DNA of 32,344 bases from Chara braunii (taxonomy: Eukaryota; Streptophyta; Charophyceae; Charales; Characeae), in NCBI GenBank assembly GCA_003427395.1, contig BFEA01000011.1, positions 6,828,249-6,860,592 on the forward strand, given 5' to 3'. Under the pieces are notes generated by a model. That model saw nothing but the letters and a program-made list of their open reading frames with translations, was not told the DNA's origin and searched no databases. The position numbers and the translations under genes are program-made. Shown in pieces: positions 28,537 to 32,344 of this stretch (the first letter of the stretch is position 1; each line of letters starts with the position of its first letter).

Positions 28537-29153
28537 CTACCGTGTCATGTGTCTCGGATGGTCATGCTCAGAGCTTGCTGGCTACAGGTGGCATTTTGTC
28601 ACGAAGCCTCAGTCTAAGATTGTACGAGAGCGTGGGTCTCGGCACCAGAGAAGATCAGTGAAAAGAAATTGAGAGAGACTGGCCGGAGGGATGAGTGAGG
28701 ACTCTTGAGAGGTGCTGACCATGCTTGTTTATGTGTACTTTCTGAGATTATTATGAGTTCTCATTCTTCCCTCATTTACTCAACATTGTCTTTGCTCGAG
28801 TCAGTCAGTCTGACTTCTTGCATTGTTCTTACTTGATGATTGTATTTCCTTGCTGATCATGTCACAGTTCTCAATCCCTTAAATTGGCATCTTGATACAC
28901 ACACGACATTTTTTATTTGAATTTTATTATCTGCATTATCATTGCTGTTCCGAATCACAATTAAAGATTCCTAAGACCGGGGTCCGGCGAAGACCGCAAT
29001 TGAAGGGTTTCGCTCGAAGTCGGGAGCACACAATAGGAAGGGATTCGCCTTATTTAATTTTATTTTATTTATTGCAATCACATACAAAATCCTGCGTGAC
29101 ACCCTGTTGGCTTTCCGGTCGCCCGAAGCGGCTCGACTGGAAAAAGTGCGACA
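28537..29153 (+). other. 3' part of the 3' LTR, non-coding
   Basis: Matches 8558-9119 with scattered substitutions and small indels. The AT-rich stretch with AATTAAAG (28959-28966) and TTTAATTTTATTTTATTTATTG may be part of the polyadenylation region. It ends GCGACA at 29153. Confidence 0.5.
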
Positions 29154-29157
29154 GCGC
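29154..29157. repeat. Candidate target-site duplication, right (GCGC)
   Basis: GCGC directly after the 3' LTR end, matching 3282-3285. Only 4 bp, so modest weight. Confidence 0.5.
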
Positions 29158-29962
29158 GCCGCTGCGAGCGCGATTAATAAATGTTGACGTCGCTTCTTTT
29201 ATTTCGGTTTCGGACTTTTTGGGCGTGGAGATCACGCGGGAATTTTGCCTTGTTCTTTTTGAAATTTCTTTTTGAACTTCTTTTCGAATCTTGTCGAGCC
29301 ACTATGGCTCTCGGAATTTCGAACTTCTTTCCGGGATTTGTGTTTTTCTGCATTTGTTAGGATTTAGGAATTTTGCAATTAGGATTTTCCTTTGCCACGC
29401 AACGCCTTTTGCTTACGCGCTTCTCAGTGCGGTTGCACCGGAACTTTGATTAGTCGGCGCCTTTAATCATGTGTGTAACTGTAATTTTGGGCGGGCGCCA
29501 TTATAACTGTATCCTTTCTTCTTGTGCTTCGTCTTTCCCGCTCTCACTTTTTCTTGCTGTGTCTAGCCAACCCGTAGATTGCATACTCGAATCCATGCTT
29601 GGAGCGAGGCTACGTCCCCCACGCTGCGGTGTGACCATGCAGAACGTAGGCGATCCCTCTCCTAATCTTTTTTCTAAGTCCTTGTAATTCCGTGTTCTTC
29701 ACGCATGCATGCACACTATAAATTCCGGCTCTCTTAACCAGCTAGTGGAAGCTCGGGGTAGCGCGATCAGTGAGGGTCGGCTCACGAGCGAAGTAAGAGG
29801 TGAGTTGAAGTGGGAGTCGGGCGACCCGACGAGCTGGTGCCAAACACACGGGGTTGACGCGGGCCACGACGGACTGTGGGCGAGGGCGAACCTGATGGGT
29901 GCGGGAGGACTAAGTGGGGTGACGATTTCGTGGGTTGGTGCGCGACGACGGATTGTCCGCAC

Positions 29963-29964
<2 letters not shown>
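29158..29964. other. Right flank with no supported gene
   Basis: Mixed composition with T-rich runs (29190-29350). Open frames on both strands carry no motif. Nothing shared with the left flank was seen. Confidence 0.45.
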
Positions 29965-30014
<50 letters not shown>

Positions 30015-30015
30015 N

Positions 30016-30062
<47 letters not shown>
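29965..30062. repeat. GA microsatellite
   Basis: Nearly pure (GA)n of about 98 bases interrupted by one N at 30015. The open frames across it (Arg-Glu or Ser-Leu runs) are products of the repeat. Confidence 0.95.
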
Positions 30063-30065
<3 letters not shown>

Positions 30066-30339
30066 GAGGGAGTTGAGGTTGATGGACGCGGATTTGTTGT
30101 TTCTTTTGTCTTTTCTCCCTCTTTGCTTTTGTATATAAATTTTGATCTCGGCTCGGGGCGATTCGCCCGTTCTCTTTTGTTTTTTACAATCTTGACTTGG
30201 TTTCGGCCCACACTCGTTTTTTGTAATTTCAATCTCGGATATTGTGTGTTATGCTGAATGTCCTTTGCACAAGAGGGCAGAGCCCTTTCAGTTAGTAGTC
30301 CGCCATAGCCTAGGCATGTGAGAGGAAGAAGAAGGTGGA

Positions 30340-30440
30340 AGCCATAGCTATGGTGGACATGTTCTTGTGTCAGCAGTAAGAAGGAACTTTGGATATTGAT
30401 TCTGGTTCATCCACTCATTGTTATTATTATTATTGGAAAG
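30340..30440 (+). pseudogene. Possible LTR-element protease relic
   Basis: One frame reads GTLDIDSGSSTH (about 30380-30420), resembling the DSGxSxH active-site stretch of Copia-type proteases. A TAA stands six codons before, and a TTATTA microsatellite follows. Very short and weak. It is suggestive only because a primer-site-like sequence lies nearby at 30608. Confidence 0.2.
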
Positions 30441-30607
30441 AAGAATAAGATTGGCGAAATGGAGGAGGAAGTGGAGAGAGAAAGGGGATTTGTCATTGGT
30501 ATTGCTGGTGTACATCTTCTTCTTCTTCTTCTTCTTTGGTATCTATCTATTTGCAAATGAATTCATTGTGCATTTCCAATTTGGGAATGACCAGGATCGT
30601 AACAATT

Positions 30608-30620
30608 GGTGTCAGAGTGG
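30608..30620 (+). other. Primer-binding-site-like TGGTGTCAGAGTG
   Basis: TGGTGTCAGAGTG resembles TGGTATCAGAGC, the site complementary to the 3' end of initiator tRNA-Met in many plant LTR elements. It stands three bases after GTAACA, an LTR-like CA end at about 30604. No upstream LTR copy was found in the window, so this would be a lone 5' LTR end or chance. Confidence 0.35.
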
Positions 30621-30649
30621 ACTTACTTGCTGGCAAGAGGTGTTAATCA

Positions 30650-30717
30650 CCCTAACCCTAATTCCGAATGAGGTTAGGGCTAACCTAATCTCGGATAAGG
30701 GTTGGAGGTTAGGGTTA
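30650..30717. repeat. Telomere-like repeat hairpin
   Basis: CCCTAACCCTAATTCCGA at the left is imperfectly complementary to TCGGATAAGGGTTGG and AGGTTAGGG at the right. In the centre AGGTTAG/CTAACCT (30671-30686) forms a perfect 7-bp stem with loop GG. The TTAGGG units make it telomere-like, but only a few occur. Confidence 0.55.
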
Positions 30718-31445
30718 AGAGGGGCAGTGAGGTATGTGGATGCTGCCCCCAGTTGGTTAAGAGTGGCCTGCTTCCTCACCTGATGGATGGATGGATGATG
30801 TAAGTTGCTCTCAATGACATATCTTTCTACAATGCATTGTCTTTTCACTTCTGAATGGCTGTAGGGGTAGGTTCTTGTTGAAAGTTGTCTTTCCTTTTCA
30901 CTACGGTAGAGGCAGTTTGGGACAGACTTGGTACACCTTTCTCATAGGTCCTGGTCCACGACCTACTTGGGACCCTTCAGGACTCAGTGGGACCAGGCCC
31001 AATGGGACAGGACCATTACGACCTAAATCTGTTGCCGCAGTGAATCTCTTTGTTGTGCAAAATTTAGGGGACACACGGGTAGTAGGGACATTCCTTTCAA
31101 GGGGATCTTGTCTGGTCTTACCGCACGTTCTCACACACTGCCCCGCGTCTGGCTTGACGACCGTCTGCACCCCTCGAAATCTCCATTGCTACAGTCAGAT
31201 TTCTTTGGCTGACTTATTCGTGGTACATGTTCCTTGTCAAGGTAGACAAGAGGGGATCTCCAGCTAAGCTGATCGGACTTCTTCGTTAAGTCAGTCCTCT
31301 CTTTCATTTGTTTTTATTTATTTATTTTATTTTGCCAAATGAATTGCCGCTCCGGCTAGGAGTTCTACCTTCTGCTCTTTGTAATTTTTTTAATTTTTTT
31401 TTTATCTAAACTATCTATGTCCAGTATTGAGACGCGTGCGAAAAA

Positions 31446-31931
31446 GTGGAAAGAGAGAGAAGGGAGAGAGAGGGTATTATGTTTGAGAGTGTGAGGAGGG
31501 GTAAGAGGAGCATTCGTCCAAACGTGAGCAAAGAGCGGATCCCTCTTGAGAGATCTACTGACACCCCATCCTCCAACGTGTCAGACATCTCATCTGCCCA
31601 ATGGCAACCCATGCTGGACGCAACGGACGAGAGCGAGAAACCGTTCTTTCATAAACTTTATGAGGATGCGATACACAGAGAGAGGGAGGCTGAAGCAACA
31701 ACCAAAGCCACAAGTATTGCTGCCCAAGTAGCTCTCCTCGGCTATGTGCCCCCATCGGTCGTGGATCCTGCGGCCTCGATCGCGGCCGAGGAGGCCGGCC
31801 ACGGGCCCACGGCCGAGGCTGTGCGGCCACGGCAAGGCAAGGCGGGGACGCGCGCGGAAAATCGGCGCGCGCGCGCTGCCCGCTCACGTCGGCCGCTATC
31901 GCCTTGTACATTAAAAAAAAAAAAAAGTTAA
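31446..31931 (+). CDS. Unrecognised ORF ending at a poly(A) tract
   Basis: Open frame of 161 residues. ATGs at 31446 and 31479 (MFESVRRGKRS) are possible starts; the first lies in a GAGA-rich stretch. Middle part: SSAQWQPMLDATDESEKPFFHKLYEDA, then a helix EREAEATTKATSIAAQVALLGYVPP, then Ala- and Arg-rich GC-rich sequence (AENRRARAARSRR) running into poly(A). It recalls the N-terminus of some Gag-like proteins in its acidic-to-helix design, but that is only a resemblance. The sharp GC rise at 31750-31900 and the A tract suggest a retroposed end or an exon edge. Function unknown. Confidence 0.3.
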   Translation: MERERREREGIMFESVRRGKRSIRPNVSKERIPLERSTDTPSSNVSDISSAQWQPMLDATDESEKPFFHKLYEDAIHREREAEATTKATSIAAQVALLGYVPPSVVDPAASIAAEEAGHGPTAEAVRPRQGKAGTRAENRRARAARSRRPLSPCTLKKKKS

Positions 31932-32010
31932 AATTTGGGGGGGTGGATTTTGGTGTGTGAAAAAAAAAATTAAAAAAAAAAAAAATGATTGATTGATTGA
32001 TTGATTAATT
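31912..32010. repeat. A-rich tracts and TTGA microsatellite
   Basis: A runs at 31912-31926, 31960-31969 and 31973-31985, with a G7 tract (31937-31943) between, followed by five ATTG units at 31988-32008. Confidence 0.8.
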
Positions 32011-32065
32011 GGTGGGGGGAGGGGTCCTCCCTCCCCTCCTCCCAGCACACGGGCACACAAATACA

Positions 32066-32067
32066 CA

Positions 32068-32109
<42 letters not shown>

Positions 32110-32129
32110 GCACAAACACACACGCGCGT

Positions 32130-32185
<56 letters not shown>

Positions 32186-32194
32186 ACACACACA

Positions 32195-32261
<67 letters not shown>

Positions 32262-32306
32262 CGGCACAAACACACGTACACAAACACACACTCGCGTGCA
32301 CACACG

Positions 32307-32344
<38 letters not shown>
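32066..32344. repeat. CA microsatellite to the window end
   Basis: Imperfect (CA)n of about 280 bases with CG, TA and AA interruptions. It continues past the window. The minus-strand Cys-Val frames are products of the repeat. Confidence 0.95.

Larger units (their letters stand above)
3286..29153 (+). mobile_element. Giant Ty3/Gypsy LTR retrotransposon, decayed
   Basis: Two long direct repeats frame a region coding for gag, protease, reverse transcriptase, RNase H and integrase in the Ty3/Gypsy order. Homology between the repeats starts abruptly at TGTCGG (3286 and 20738) and ends at CGACA (9119 and 29153), giving TG...CA ends. GCGC flanks both sides, and a primer-binding-site-like sequence follows the left repeat. 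Total length is about 25.9 kb with an 11.6-kb internal region, in the size class of the largest plant Gypsy elements such as Ogre. Every pol domain is damaged, so the copy is dead. No chromodomain is visible after integrase. A classical polypurine tract just before 20738 is not obvious; the nearest purine/G-rich run is GGGTAGGGG at 20720-20728. Confidence 0.87.
20738..29153 (+). repeat. 3' LTR (8.4 kb)
   Basis: Block A (20738-21463) and block B (24055-29153) match the 5' LTR. They are separated by 2.6 kb absent from the 5' LTR. It starts TGTCGG and ends GCGACA. The open S and L frames are repeated at 26455-26763, 27551-27805 and 27961-28536. The L frame differs after 28439 through indels. Extra Ns not seen in the 5' copy cluster at 24515-24525, 25346-25483 and 25757-25849. 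Confidence 0.87.

Noticed and set aside
3286-29153. Blocks A and B as independent segmental duplications
   Set aside because: Both pairs keep the same order and orientation around pol, and their outer ends give TG...CA, a primer-like site and matching GCGC. LTRs explain all of this together.
29699-30257. Long open frames with Arg-Glu or Ser-Leu runs
   Set aside because: They depend on the GA microsatellite. The flanking residues show no motif.
30650-30717. A true telomere or interstitial telomere array
   Set aside because: Only a few imperfect TTAGGG-type units in both orientations, not a tandem run.
32066-32341. Long Cys-Val open frames on the minus strand
   Set aside because: They are translations of the CA microsatellite in three frames and carry no other content.

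Overview
The window looks like intergenic DNA from a large, repeat-rich eukaryotic genome. I see no bacterial gene, no tRNA or rRNA, and no confidently intact host gene. The reverse transcriptase, RNase H and integrase read as Ty3/Gypsy. Their wording (PYIDDNP, IIEADGG, DPTVSRWI, NRADGLSR) resembles what I remember of Gypsy polyproteins from the charophyte alga Chara braunii. That host guess is of moderate confidence and rests on memory, not on a search.

Layout. 1-3281 is left flank: two diverged arms of an inverted repeat, a repeated hairpin and a 71-bp tandem duplication. 3286-29153 is, in my reading, one giant LTR retrotransposon of about 25.9 kb. Its 5' LTR (3286-9119, 5.8 kb) and 3' LTR (20738-29153, 8.4 kb) both begin TGTCGG and end CGACA. 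The element is flanked by GCGC on both sides, and a primer-binding-site-like TGGCGTCG sequence starts 4 bases after the 5' LTR. The size difference is a 2.6-kb segment (about 21464-24054) found only in the 3' LTR. It carries a good TATA box, so the 5' LTR seems to have lost its promoter by deletion.

Internal region (9120-20737). A leader is followed by a run of unrecognised paralogous ORFs of two families, called here L (about 160 aa, four tandem units) and S (about 85 aa, two units). Then come a decayed gag with a zinc knuckle, aspartic protease, reverse transcriptase, RNase H and integrase with a GPY module, all broken by stops, frameshifts and catalytic substitutions. After pol lie 3 kb of structured non-coding repeats, including an array of hairpins whose stem sequences vary while pairing is kept, an antisense ORF, and an AGCGCT-rich purine array. 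Members of the L and S families also lie inside both LTRs, which is very unusual and is the most novel feature here.

29158-32344 is right flank: a long GA microsatellite, a possible relic of another LTR element, a telomere-like hairpin, one unrecognised ORF, and A-rich and CA-repeat tracts to the window end. Six N positions occur at identical places in both LTRs inside a 2.1-kb stretch where I found no differences. Part of the LTR identity may therefore be an assembly effect.
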